Shown in pieces: positions 1 to 11,987 of a stretch of 64,000 bases of DNA. The notes beneath the pieces were generated by a model that was not told the origin of the DNA, ran no database searches, and saw only the letters and a program-made list of their open reading frames with translations. Made by a program: the position numbers and the translations under genes. Positions within the stretch are counted from its first letter, which is position 1. Every line of letters begins with the position of its first letter. The stretch comes from Condylostoma magnum (taxonomy: Eukaryota > Ciliophora > Heterotrichea > Heterotrichida > Condylostomatidae), in NCBI GenBank assembly GCA_920105805.1, contig CAKKTI010000027.1:34029-98028 (forward strand). The letters are read 5' to 3'.

Positions 1-2
1 AT

Positions 3-182
3 GTACAATGTCATAACTCCGTAATACAGAAAACGATAAGGACTTGTAAGAGCTATGACGAAAGTATCAGGAATCAAGTAAATGAGACGGGATATGCTGT
101 TTTAGCTCGGGTAAGAAACATAGTAGGAAAAGCGGTAGATGAGAAGGCCGCATAGAGAAAAAGGAAGGGAAAGGCGGTATAG
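3..182 (+). CDS. 3' end of an unidentified gene (5' end outside window)
   Basis: The third frame from the left edge reads as a plausible basic C-terminus (residues such as SIRNQVNETGYAVLARVR, then a Lys/Arg-rich tail) ending at a UAG at 180-182. I do not recognise the family. The next gene is convergent and ends near 290, leaving about 107 bp. Two other frames are also open under this code, so the call rests on residue composition only. Confidence 0.4.
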
Positions 183-289
183 TTAACTGTCATTAGGAAA
201 AGAGTTGGTTTTATCAAGATTTACCAACCTTAAAATGCAATGGACTATGGAAGCAAGGGAAAATTGATTTTGTAATTTTAGGTATTTTA

Positions 290-2799
290 CTATTTTCTTC
301 TTTTATTAAACAAGTTTGCGTTAGAAAAGCCGTCCATGCTTAAAACTTGAGGCCAGTTTTCTTATTCATATACTACTTAGCGGTAAAATTTGTCTTAGGT
401 TTTTCTGTAATAGAACAATACATGTGCCTATGGGTCTATAATTACTCCGGAAGACAGCTTTGTTACTAGTTCCGATTGAATCCTATACCACTCTCCTGAT
501 TAGTAGTGCTGGACTATTGCAAAATAATCTCTATTACATCCAATTGAAGCATAAAGATTGTATATAGGCTGGTATTTTAAAGGCCCTTCTTAATGAATTG
601 ATACATCCCAGTCTTATTGCACGAATGTTAGATTTGTAGTAATCTGTCCTAACTAGTCTTCTTCATTCATAAACCTTTTTATTAATATTATCAGCAAAGG
701 AGGAAATTTGTATATTTTTCTTTAATAAATTCCTAGGACTGACTTTTAGCACTTAGAGCAGAAGTGATCCTATTTAATCTCTATGTTCTACGTATCGTTA
801 ATAAAGCACTAGTCGATAGTAGAATTATTTAGATTAGGCAAAAAAACTTCTAGATACTAAAACGTTTAGAAGCCTTACTCTATACTATTACACTCCTTAC
901 ACTTTATCTTTATCCTGTACTAGCCTTAGAAAAGATCAATTATAATTGAGCTATTTTACTACAAACTTTAATGCCAAGCTTTAGCCGATAATAATTCATC
1001 ATTGTTTCCTATAAGCTCAGATGCCTCCATGATTGACTGTCTATTAGCTTCTTATGAAACTGTATTTAATATATAAGTCAAACTCTATTTAATTGATTTA
1101 TTCTAAACACACCCTGCTTCTTGCATATAATAAACAGCTATTCTAGGAACAATTATCTAAAAGTTATCCAATCAATAAGCTGACATTAACTCACCTAAGG
1201 CTCTAGTAAACCCTTCATTCTTTACATCTAATTCATAATTACTTGATATAAAGTAATCAACCAAGGGTTAAGTGTTGCAAAAGCACTATAACAGTGCTAG
1301 AATATGGGAAATTTGCCCTATATTCTCAAATCCTGCTTTTCCAAGATCCTCTAAATTTGTTTTTACTTCAACTGCGAAATTATTTAGTATATAATTTTAG
1401 TTAGCAGGGATTTATACAATATCAACCTTAATAGTTCCCTATTATCGCTTATTTTGATTGGGTATAGCTACAAGGCCTTCTTATACCTCAGGTCGTCGAC
1501 TACAGGCAGATCCCATATCAAATTGTAATAAAATTTACTAATATTCAGCTATAAATCTAGATTTGTTTTTGTTGACAGTATCTGCTAGTTTATTTACAAA
1601 TGGCTCCATGTCTTCAGAATCCCTCAATTTTGCCCTCAGTCTTTTCAAAATCTTCTCAGCAGCTTCTAATGATTGTTTCTCGAGGTCGTCGTCCGGTTAT
1701 TAATCCGGAAGCGTTTATCTTAGGTCGTTGTTAGTTTACTCGCAGTCTAAGTCCATTAAGTACATTTAGTCCTGCATTCTTAGTTGATTCAAGTTGTCTA
1801 AGATTCCTTAGGCCTCTTCTAATTGTTGATTGGCAAATTGACATTAAGATTCTCCCAGTTACTCTAAAACTTTAATTGATTAGTCCTTCACTCTAGCCTA
1901 CTCCTCGTATATGCTTATCACTTATTTCATGCTTTCCATTATATCAGAGGAACTTGCTTCCTCATTTAATGCTTCTCTTAGGGATTTTAGCTAGTTTTAC
2001 AGCTTTATTTCTATATTTAACTCATCTGAGTGTCTTTGCTTTATGTTTTGGTAAGTTTGCTTGGTTTTATGGAGTAGAATGTCTAGTTCATCATTATCTG
2101 GTGTTAATTTTCCTGGTAAGGTTTCCATTGCAGCTGTGTATTCTGCTATTTGCTACTCCTGATTTGCTAGTTATCTATTATCATTTTCCACTTACTTTTC
2201 TAAAACTTGAATTTAATTTTAGTATTCATCTAGTTATTGTTGTAATTATTGAGATAATCGCTCATATTTCTAAATTTATTAGCGATGAATCGCATCTCTT
2301 AGTTAAGTTTAGTGAATAGTATCTTTTAAATAATCAATATCAGATACAGAGTTAAGAGAGTAGTCCATTTATACCTAATTAATTCTCAAAACAGTATTGT
2401 GCTTGAACGGGCTTTTGGTTAGTACAGTCTCTTTGTCACGTTTCTTTATATACTCGCTCTTTAGGACAGTATTCTCATATCCTTTTACGATACAAATTGT
2501 CTTAAATTTACTTATGAATCATACCCTCTTAAAGATTTCACGAATTATTATACTGATTCACCCTTGTAACTTCCACAGTGAAGTCCTCCACTGTTGGTAT
2601 GAATATAAGTGTCTCTGCCACTTCCATTTGTTTTGTAATTCAAAGTTTTTGTTGATATTTCACAGGCTGAAGTAGGCCTAGAAATCTAAGTTCGTGTACC
2701 CCTGGATGTTTTATTACCAGATGTATATCCTCCATTGTTATAAGAAATGTAGGAGTCTCTTCCACCTCCATTAACATTATACAAGACTCTTTTCGGCAT
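290..2799 (-). CDS. USP-family protein lacking catalytic residues (pseudo-deubiquitinase) with coiled coil
   Basis: About 830 residues. The N-terminus carries two copies of a Gly-Gly/Ser-Gly-Arg-Asp-x-Tyr-Ile motif (residues about 11-22 and 58-69), then a long Gln-rich coiled coil (about 160-370), then a USP fold (about 480-775). The fold keeps its finger cysteines (KCKEC, CSKCQK) and the beta-strand block IYKFPPLLIILIKRF. The Cys box, normally GNTCYMNxxLQ, reads GQISHILALLQ, so the nucleophilic Cys is Ser. The His box GHYxA reads RDYFA. It should therefore bind ubiquitin or act as a scaffold rather than cleave. The reading frame changes once near residue 100; a 20-nt intron at 2474-2493 restores it. 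Stop is taken as the UAG at 290-292. It is head-to-head with Slu7, 42 bp between start codons. Confidence 0.75.
2474..2493 (-). other. candidate 20-nt intron in the USP-like gene
   Basis: On the minus strand it begins GTATCG and ends ATGAG. Removing 20 nt joins the N-terminal GRD-repeat frame to the frame that carries the coiled coil and USP domain (residues RQF then NTVLKSEY). The total frame offset demands an intron of length 2 mod 3. Other GT...AG choices nearby (14 or 26 nt) also satisfy this, so the exact borders are uncertain. Confidence 0.4.
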
Positions 2800-2841
2800 A
2801 ACTGCACTATACGATTATCGCATCATTTTTGTATATTAAAA

Positions 2842-3750
2842 ATGTAAGAGGAAAAGGACTAACAGAACCCCTATATTCCTTAATTCATAGCTCAAATACC
2901 CTGGTATGTAGGCCAACGTAGCTCTCATGTACAGAAAGATTAAAAGAAGTAAAGCATTGATACCTGATATACCAAGGGGGCTCGGTAAGACTAGATAATA
3001 ACTAAATTCCGTAAAGGAGCATGTACTAACTGTGGTGCAATGTCTCATTAGGTTAAAGAGTGTTGTGAAAGGCCTCGCAAGATAGGTGCTAAATGAACTG
3101 GTAAGAACATTCAATAAGATGAAGTAATAGAACATATTGACTTAAATTGGGATGGTAAAAGAGACCGATGAAACGGATTTAGCCCGGATATGTACTCTGA
3201 TATTATGAATCAATGATAAGAAGTTGAATAGTAGGCAAAATCAGACAGTGAAGAGAGTGACTATGCAAATGGCGATATGATAATGAATATAGATCCTCGT
3301 ACAAAAACTGTAACAAAGGCCAGGAGGGATAGAGAGGACACTGCTTCTTACTTAAATGAACTTGATACTAGCGTACAAGATTATGATTCAAAGAGCAGGG
3401 CATAGATTGATCAAATGACAGAAATGATTGGGCAATAGGAAAATTAAATGTACAGAGATCATTGGGTTAAGATTGAGGGAGGAATGCAAAAGTTTTATGA
3501 AATGGAGAATTTCCTGAGTTAAGTTAATAGTAGAGGAAATGATGTGAATTAAACGGCAACACCCTCGTAAAGTGAACTACTATTTAAGCTGTATAAGTAG
3601 AAGAAGGAGTTGATGAACAAGGCTAAGGAAAAATCGTTGACTGAAATGTATGGAGAGTAAGATGATTAAGAGGAAGTAAAGGATTTTATAGAGCCTAAAA
3701 TTGTTAAAAAGGTAAAAAGAGAGAGGGATTGATATGTTGTAATGTATTAA
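2842..3750 (+). CDS. SLU7: Pre-mRNA splicing factor Slu7 homologue
   Basis: Second-step splicing factor that acts in 3' splice-site choice in the spliceosome. The N-terminus has NPYIPQFIAQIPWYV, then the CCHC zinc knuckle [28 protein letters not shown] at about residues 55-82, written here with CX2CX4HX4C spacing, and NWDGKRDRWNGF, where the invariant Trp is UGA (3169-3171). The C-terminal SELLFKLYKQKKE block also matches. At about 300 residues it lacks the final KYEEDV...YWK segment of animal and plant Slu7. The end is either UGA at 3730 or, reading that as Trp, UAA at 3748-3750. No intron. Confidence 0.9.
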
Positions 3751-3819
3751 GACTTTAATAAAATAATACAGAGTTCTTTGATATTTACTCGTATTAATAA
3801 GAGTCATATTATTATAAAA

Positions 3820-4938
3820 TTAACTAAAATTAGGGGATTCATGTCTTTTTAAAATTGAAGTATTGAATTCAATACATCTTCCTATACTTCTACTTAAATG
3901 AATGTTCCTTTTTACACCTGTTTTAACTCTTCCAAAATCAATGCTTTTGGTTATAATTTAGTCACTAGGTGATTAATCTACTAATCTTTTGGCTAAATTG
4001 TAGTTTAAGCTTGGAAGTTTGTCAGAAATCTTTAAAGAAGCTGGATCTTTTGCATTAAATCCTGGATCATAAGATCTTCTGAGCTGATAATCAAATCTTT
4101 GTTATTTTTCACTTGTGTAGTAGGTATTAGATGTATTAAATTTTGTACGGAAATTTAGCATATTAAGCTTCCTTGCCTTTTATTCCTATATCACTCTTTG
4201 CAAAATCCTGTCAACTTCTTTTTATGTACTTTTTCTAGTCTAGCTTTAAGACTATATATAAGTATGGCCTATTTTTTTAGCTCGATGTATCTGATTTTTA
4301 GGGCTTAAGCTTTTAAGATTTAACTTCATTTTAGTTTCCATTTTAGAAAATAACAATTTTTATTAGATAGGGTAAAACCATATTTAGATCATTGCTATGC
4401 TAACTTTCAAATTATCTAAAAGAAATTTCTAAATGGCACTGTTTAGAGCTTTGTTTACTTTATTTCAATAAACTAAATTTAACTAAATTGTATCAAAGCG
4501 TTGAGCTTTATACAAATGATCTCTTCTTTTAGCTGAAAGTTATGCTGCTTCTTAAAAATGTTATGAAAACTATGAATCATAAGATTAACTTTACTCTTCT
4601 ATATTAAAAGTTTCTTGATAAATTATTTCCCTCTACTATAGTGGAATAAACCTATCTAAGGGTTGCAAGTAATTTATTTATATCATATCATCTATTTAAT
4701 GATTATTACCAGACTAAGGAATACTTTAATGGGAGTTTGATTCATAACTATTGTTGTTAAAAGAAATTTAGGAATCAAAGTCAAAAATCTGTGATCTATT
4801 AAAGTTAGTTTCTTCTTCTTATTCATCAAAACAAAGCAAATAGATTCTATTTATATTTTACGCAGTAAATCCAATAATAAGAGTACTTAATATTATGTAA
4901 ATGATTCCATAAATACCAATAAAAGAGTTTACTTCCAT
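3820..4938 (-). CDS. Hypothetical protein, one N-terminal hydrophobic segment
   Basis: About 372 residues, not recognised. A hydrophobic segment (IYGIIYIILSTLIIGF) follows the start, so it may be a signal anchor; a downstream Met would remove it. The middle is Gln/Ser-rich and the last 170 residues are basic (many Lys/Arg), ending SILKRHESPNFS before UAA. It is read continuously with one UGA as Trp. Gene order puts it downstream of another minus-strand gene by 229 bp and tail-to-tail with Slu7 by about 70 bp. Confidence 0.5.
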
Positions 4939-5167
4939 TTTATAATTTATCTAAGATGACTTTTAAAAGTTTATTCAGCAATTTATATGATTATGCAACA
5001 AAATTGAATATTATTTCTATGCAAAATAAGAAATACTTAGTATAATTTCTATTTACCATTAATAAAGCAATTTAATACTAGCAAATAATTTCAGTTAATA
5101 TTAATAATAAGATTAAGCCTTAAAAAAGCAGAAACATAACTAAAGTCTTTTGCAAGAAAAAAATTAA

Positions 5168-6346
5168 CTATAACTCTTTTGGTTCTGCAGAAAATTCATA
5201 TGAAAGTGCTCTTTAAAAGGGTTTAGAAGTTGTTGAATATATCTATGGTGAAAAAGTACAGTGTTCTAATTCAGGATCTATTAGTTCTTACTTTCTACAA
5301 ATCAGTTTTTATTGTCTATTTTAATCTCAATTGTGAAATCGTTCAAGAACATTTTTTGGATATATTTTGATTTTGCTTAAATTTATTTTGGGTGTAAACG
5401 AGTAAGTTTATTAACTTTTATTAATTTCCTTTTGAAGCAGAGCTGATTTTTCTCTATATACATAGCTTAAGTTATACAGTTCATTTCATTTGTTATCAGA
5501 TTTAGGACTCATGTTTTTGCTATTTTCATTTATGTTTGGTTAAAAACTTGGTTCAATTGGCTTATATGATTTACAGTTCCTGTCTCTTTAAGTTATATTT
5601 TTGGCAAGATATCTAGATTTTCTATTTATTTCCGGCATAAAGCTAGGTAAAGGTTGTGTTTTAGTAATTGGAGGCTTATTGTTTACTCTAGGTTATATTG
5701 TTTTATTAAAATCATCATTCAATTTGGGTTTAAACTGATAGTGCACTGCACTTAACATTTTTTTTAAATCTTGAATCCTACTGCATAGTAGTTTATTTTA
5801 CATTAATCTATCCTCTACTTTTTATCTATGAGTTATTCTTTTCGATCTTGCAGATATTTACGGAGTTGCATTTTACTTTATTTACAAGGTTTCTTTATCA
5901 TATTGGAACTTTTATCTTATGATTCTTCTTTCTCCTTGTAAAGTTAATCGATCTTCTACTTTTCCCTGTCGATTTCCTACTAATTAACGAGATCTAGGAG
6001 TTAGTCGGGGTGATGAGAGTTCTGATAATGATAGTTTTTATAAGGCGTAGTGCTTAATATCTCGTCTAAGCCTATTCTTCTGATGATCATTCAAAAGCTT
6101 ATTACAGTATAACAACTACTTATACTTAGTTGTTCTTTTAGGAGTTATTTACTAAAACTATGCCTGCTTCATTAATCTATTCTCCAATTATTTCTTTTCC
6201 GAATCTAACTACCAACAGTTAAAAACAGGTGACTCACTGTATAAAAGTTACTCTCCCTTCGCCGGCTTCAATTGCGCATTTAATTTGAAAAGAGAAGGTG
6301 AAAAACCAAGACTTGCTATTGAAGCGGATGTGGATGACTCATTCAT
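5168..6346 (-). CDS. Hypothetical protein with repeated F-x-P-x-I motifs
   Basis: About 392 residues, basic and low in hydrophobic residues. It carries FTPKIN and FTFSPQIYS-like F-x-P-x-I motifs near the C-terminus (about residues 290-370), a pattern seen in many ciliate cytoskeletal proteins of unknown role. The upstream Met at 6346 (MNESSTSASIASLGFSPS) is in frame with the rest and gives a better N-terminus than the Met at 6172. The stop is taken as UAG at 5168-5170. Head-to-head with the pepsin-like gene, 77 bp between start codons. Confidence 0.5.
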
Positions 6347-6423
6347 CTTTAAAATTAGCTATATTATGTAAATTTATTATACTTAGATCTTTGATTAAAG
6401 TTTGTAAATAATCTATAAAAATA

Positions 6424-7722
6424 ATGAAATAGAATTCAAATATACTGGGGATTTTAGTAAATCTCACGTTTATCCAAGTAATCACTCAGGCGATGTTGGA
6501 AATTCCTCTGGCTGAAAGCTAAACTTCCTTTAGTGATGCGAGTAATGCAGGATTGAGCTTCTTTAGCAATTCTATTATAGCTAAAATTTAATTAACCAAC
6601 GGTTAAAGTTATGATTTAGCACTAGATATTACTTATCCTTACACCTGGATACATCAAAACTAAATTGCAAGAAAATCAGATAGCAATGGGTTCTAGTCTG
6701 ATTTAACTTTTAACTATAATAATCAAACCTCTAATATTATGTTTAAGCAAGGAAATTAGTATATAGAAGGATATTCAAGTAAAGTAGACCTTGGGTTTTA
6801 GAATAAAGATTTGATAGGACTATAGTATATCTCTACTTATTACACTGAAGGATTTGAAAATCTACTATCTGATGGCATTTTAGGTCTAGGATTTAATTCT
6901 ATAGATTAAGAAGGCCACTTACCCTATACTATGCAATAACTAGATGAAGATTCTGTTATTTTTGGTAAAACATTTGCTATATATTTAGCTAAAGATAATA
7001 GACAGGACTCTAAGCTAATATTAAGCGGGTATAGCAATAAATATATATATGATTATCCCGTTTGGGTTAAAATCTTTAAAGATACTGAATATTGGGCAGT
7101 TAGACTTAACAAAGTTGATATCAAAGAAGACAGAATGAATACTTCTGCTATTTTAGCTGTTTTTGATATAAAGAATCCTTATATTACTGTACCTAAAGAC
7201 CTTTATGAGTAAATCATTGATAGAATTGTAAATAAGAATAATTGTAGAAATAGTTAATAAGGGCTGATATGTGAATGCTCGGATCTTAGTAGCTTTGATA
7301 CGATAAATCTGTACTTAGATAACAAACTAATAGCTATCCCACCTCAAATCTATATGAGAAAGGTATTTACTGTGTGTGAATTGCTAATCATACCAAGTAA
7401 AAATCCAAATTTAGTAATTTTAGGCTCAAACTTTATGAAATATTACTTTGTAGTATTCGATGTAAGCGCTTTTGATATAGGAATTGCCTAAAATATCAAC
7501 TTTCCAAGACTAGTTAAAGCAGAAAGTTCTATTTTAAATCAATTCTTATTCATTTCTTTAGGAATTATAGGTGGTATTGGGTTTGGAGCGTATTATATAG
7601 CGACTCTTTTCATGAAAGGTGACCAACAAGAGCACTTTTATATACTACTTTAGTAATCATTCAAAGTTTCTTTTAAATAATTCTTAGGACCAAAGGTTAA
7701 TTTGATAAATATGCATGATTAA
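6424..7722 (+). CDS. Pepsin-fold (A1) aspartic-protease-like protein, membrane anchored, altered active-site motifs
   Basis: About 432 residues. A signal peptide (ILGILVNLTFIQVITQ) is followed by an A1 fold recognisable from SDGILGLGFNS (about residues 149-159) and VILGSNFMKYYFVVFD (about 337-352). A C-terminal membrane segment (FLFISLGIIGGIGFGAYYIA) would leave a short cytosolic tail. The first DTGS motif reads DITY (Asp at about 68) and the second DTGT reads DIKN (Asp at about 248): both aspartates are kept but the Thr-Gly is lost in each. Activity is therefore doubtful. Several in-frame UAA codons between 7720 and 7752 could be the stop. Confidence 0.75.
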
Positions 7723-7792
7723 AAATAAGTAAAACAATGTATAAAACTCTAAAAATCAAGTATTAGAATTTGCTAAATTATCTATTCAAAGT

Positions 7793-8104
7793 TTACTCTG
7801 GTTTACGATAATCCCAAACTCCCCTCTTTAAAGGATCTTTAAGCCTGCAAATTCTCCCAGTTGTTTTGCCTTATCTGTGAAAAGTTCCCCAGATTTTCCC
7901 GTGAGCTGGATCTTTGAAAAATATTTATGTAATTGTGAAATATTAGTTTTCTGGCCAATCCAGTCTAAAGAACTGCAAGCCAACACCTTGCTCTGGATAC
8001 TAAGCACACATTTCGAATACGTTTTTGTGAGGATAGTTGAGCAAATAACCTATAATTTCCTATTATGTGTATATTTTGTAGCCTCTTAAAATATTTCTAA
8101 GCAT
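7793..8104 (-). CDS. Probable mitochondrial small-subunit ribosomal protein MRPS34-like
   Basis: About 103 residues starting MLRNILRGYKIY, consistent with a short mitochondrial targeting start. The core GVGLQFFRLDWPENQY followed by ITQIFFKDPAHGKIWGTFHRQGK resembles the MRPS34 pattern of a VG(x)R start, a Tyr/Trp-rich strand and GKxWGxxxxxGK. I infer a role in the mitoribosome small subunit. An in-frame Met at 8134 would overlap the divergent RING gene; the Met at 8104 leaves 17 bp. Convergent with the pepsin-like gene by about 40-70 bp. Confidence 0.5.
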
Positions 8105-8121
8105 TTATTTAATAATAATTT

Positions 8122-10296
8122 ATGTAAATGTCATAGTGCCCAAATTGCTACCACTATTTCGACTCTAACTAGCATTACCCTTTCCAGCATAATGACGAAA
8201 TATACTGTATAAAATGTATTTCGGGTTAAAATCCAAATCATTTAAATAAGCAAAACGAATTTCAATGCTAATTTTGTAGACTTTTTCACACTATAGAATA
8301 GTTGGAATCTCGAGGAGACTTAATTGATAGTGATAGAATTATGCAATGCTAATATCATCCAGAAAATAATATAGAATTTATTGATACAAGTAAAGGATTT
8401 TTGTACTGTAAAAACTGTGTATTTAATGAAGATTATGTAACAGAGTATGCATATTTAGACACATAAACTATTTTAGGCCATATTAATTAAACATTAAATC
8501 CAGAAGGACTGAATTTGTCATAGATAGGCATTATATAAAACTTAAGAGTGAGACCATTAACGTTTCCTAACTTTTTAGCATATTATTAATAACTATGCTC
8601 TTAAGTTTTTATAGTAAATTATCGCTTTAAAATGCAAGAATTTCCTAATATTTGCTAAAGTTGTGATTAAGAGCTAGCTAACATTCTACATGTAAAAACT
8701 TAATGAGTATTTTGCAATCTGTGTAATTAAAAATATGGATTTACAGACACAATAAAATTAAAATGGAAAGAAAACAATTAATTAGATGAAATAGCCTTTA
8801 ATAATGGACTAGAGAAACATCTAGCATGTTTGTTCAGTAATGACGAGTTAGATTAAAAGTACTCAAGATATTAGCAAAATATACAAAGCATTAATGATGA
8901 AATAATGTTTAAACGATCAATTTTAGCAGATTACTTTTCATATAAATGCAATAATCATGAGAAATAATATCCTTCTCATATAATTTGAACTCCTAATGAA
9001 TTACTAATTTTAGCATGCTAGGAATGTGCAGAAGTGTAGTATTATGGATATAAAAAAGAAAAGATTAATTTAAAGTAAATAGAAAACTTAGAATTGGTTA
9101 ATCAGGAAATTTAAAACATTGACGGAGTCTTTTTATAATAAATGAATATCTTTGATATATAAAAGCCTTAATTATACGGAATTGAAGACTACTTTATGGC
9201 TATTTAAAGAGTTAGGAATTTAAGAAGTAAGAAAAGAGTTTTTCCAGGTGTAAAATGCTTTAGGTGTGAAGAAAACTTTTCAGTTGAAAATAAATAGCCT
9301 ATGATGCTAAACTGCCCTGGAATGAATCATTATATTTGCTCTGATTGCTTCTAAAATAACAATTAAAACATAACATGCCCTATCGATAAATAATAAACTA
9401 ATATAAAACATGATTTTAATTAAATTGCTTAATAATTCAAGCCATTCTGCATAAACTGTGATATGTAGTTTAATTAAACCAATGTACCCCTTGTTATGGG
9501 TTGTGGAGATTTTCGTTGCTCAATGTGCTGTAATAATTTGCAATCATAGTGCAATATATGTGAAAGAAAATTAAAAACAAGCACATAAAATATCCAAATA
9601 TTTAAATTCTTGATAGATTTAATGGAAAGATACGGCAAAATGCAACCTGCATAGATATAAGAGCCTCCTCCTTTATAATCTTTAAATTAAGTTAATTAAG
9701 TTGAGAGTATTTAGCCTTTAGCCCCGATATAAGGTGTGCTTCAGTTGCAATTTTTTAAAAACATTTTAAATCCATAATTTAAGTCATGAAATTCAATGGA
9801 AAATTAAAAAATAATGTTTGTGATTAAATGCTCCGAAGACATTATAATAAAAGGGTTCTTTATATCAAATGAAGTAGATAAAAAGGAAAAGGCTCTGGTC
9901 CATAGCATTAAAAAGTATGATTATGACGAAATAATACCAGAATATTAAAATATTGAAATTAATCAGTAACTTAGTGATTAAGACACTTACTCATATATTT
10001 CAATACCCGATAATGAATTATTGATGATTTATCAGAGGTAACCCTAATTGCTTGAATTTAATATTTAATTTAACAATCTATATTCAGGAAATATTTAAGA
10101 TGATACATTCTATGGAGCATAAGACGAGAAAATAGAGATAAAGTCAATAATTGGAACAAGAGAGGATGAAAATTAATCTAGAAGATGTATTCAATGTGGA
10201 CCAATTTTAGGAATGGCTTATCTCACTATCAATAATTAGAATAATAGATTAGTATGATTAACTATCTTTAATTCATATTACCTTTATACACCATAG
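8122..10296 (+). CDS. Multi zinc-finger protein with RING/B-box-like cysteine clusters
   Basis: About 724 residues. Cys/His pairs recur: CPNCYHYF...YCIKCI at about residues 5-31, FQCQFC at about 48, further CxxC pairs (CQSCDQE, FCNLCNQ), a cluster at about 375-420 (KCFRCEENFS, CPGMNHYICSDC), and a C-terminal RING-like FCINC...MGCGDFRCSMCC...CNIC at about 445-490. The tail (500-725) lacks an obvious domain. It could be a TRIM-like ubiquitin ligase, but this is inferred from zinc ligands only. One UGA (W-V-F-C-N) falls just before a CxxC. The end is uncertain: UGA at 10255 or UAG at 10294-10296. Confidence 0.6.
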
Positions 10297-10431
10297 AACT
10301 CTCTAGAATTAATTAAACACAGTTGATACTCACTCCTTCAACTAGTTATGCATATTTATAATACTTCTAATCTTAACTTAAAACAATTTCTTGTTCTCCT
10401 TTTATTTTGGCCCCTAATTTACCATAAAAAT

Positions 10432-11931
10432 ATGTTCTCCATAGCCCTTGTCACTCTAATTTCTACAATAACCGCATCAGATACAGGTGTAAGAGCTAGT
10501 GTAAACGAAGCAGTTCTTACATAAGCCAAAGACGATCTTCTTCCCAAGCTCCTCAGCAACATCAAGTCAATTTCCATCCCAGATGTCCATGACACAATAG
10601 GCTGGAGTATATTCAGTATCAAAATCAATGTTACTAACATTAAGATCACTGATCTTAAAGTAGATGTAAAGAATACAAATCTCGACTTTAAGCCAACTGA
10701 TGAAGTTGACCTAGTACTCAGTCAATTAGGAGCAGTGGGAACCGCTGCCTTCAGCTACTCTCTTCCCATTGGAGGAGGAAGTGGAACTATAGACTTTAGT
10801 TTCTCCAATACATCAGCCAATGCTTAAATCTTAGTCACTGAGGTCAATGGAAAACTAAACTTGTAAGTACCATCATGTGTCGTAACAATTGGAGACATCT
10901 CTGTAACCACCAGTGGAGATGTACTAGCCAAAGTGGCTGAATGGATTGTGGACTTATTCAAGAGCTCCCTTAAGAACTCCATTGCTAAGCAAATCGGCAG
11001 TGCTATCCAGGACTAAGTAGCTACTTCTTTAGACAATATACTCCAGGGATTATCCAGCAATGTTAAAATCCCTAACACCGACTTAGAAGTTGACTTAGCG
11101 ATTACTGAAGAGCCTAAAGTAACTGACTCAGCTATTTTCGGATCCCTCAACGGTATTGTGTTAGATGTTACTAATCCTAATACCAATCCACCCATTCCAG
11201 CTAGAGTAGCCCTTCCTGAACTTAGTGCATCCAGCAGAAGAGGAGTACAAGTATACATAAGTGAATACAATGTAAACTCAGCCTTGTATGCAGTGCAACA
11301 AGCCGACCTTATTTACTTCAATATCTCAAGCAACTTAGTGCCTGCTACTTCTCCAATACAGCTCAATACTGACTTCTTCGATGGATTTATCCATGGGATT
11401 GTAGCTAAGTATGGATCAAACAAGCCTGTTGATATGATATGCACTGGCAGTAACAATCCAGTAGTTACCCTCAATGCTCCTTCAGCTAACCATACGTCTG
11501 GAAATCTTGACGGTAAACTGACTACTGCATGCTCAGTGGATGTAAGAAGTGAGGGATCAGCTGTAGTTCTAATCATCGATTTAAGTGTAGATGCTGGAAT
11601 CTACGAAGATAACTGGGAGATCAAAGGTGCTATTAATTCTGCTAATATCAACAGCATCGGGGCTTAAAACATAACTGTTACTGGGCCTATTGATACTGAA
11701 TCATTGTAAAGCTCACTTAACTTTATTTTTGGTATTGCCCTTCCAACTATCAATCAGCAGTTCTTCCAGAACGGGTATCCTTTACCTAATCTCAATTTCG
11801 TGAATTTAACCAACTCTGATGTTACTGTTCAGAAAGGATATGCTAGTATTGAAGCTACTCCTGTTTTCACTTTTGATGATATGGAAATGGTTCCCAAGAG
11901 CTATGGATCTAGCAAAAGACAGTATATTTAG
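10432..11931 (+). CDS. Secreted BPI/LBP/CETP-family lipid-binding protein
   Basis: About 499 residues. The Met at 10432 opens a clear signal peptide (MFSIALVTLISTITA); an upstream in-frame Met at 10348 would bury it. The sequence has the pattern of BPI-type proteins: amphipathic beta-rich repeats with a long helix (VAEWIVDLFKSSLKNSIAKQ, then IGSAIQDQVATSLDNIL) near residues 165-200, and low Cys content. Family members bind lipid or bacterial lipopolysaccharide outside the cell; in a bacteria-eating ciliate a food-vacuole or defence role is possible. Codon use here is more GC-rich than in neighbouring unknown genes. UAG at 11929 is the likely stop. Confidence 0.65.
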
Positions 11932-11987
11932 GTTAATTTAGAGTTTTAGTATATGAAATATCATTGTTTTTAATTTTGATAGTAAAA

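Noticed and set aside
5019-5324. Plus-strand frame of about 100 codons with plausible residues
   Set aside because: The minus strand here encodes the C-terminus of the F-x-P-x-I protein, with a better pattern and continuity.
7877-8089. Plus-strand 70-codon frame
   Set aside because: Antisense shadow of the MRPS34-like gene.
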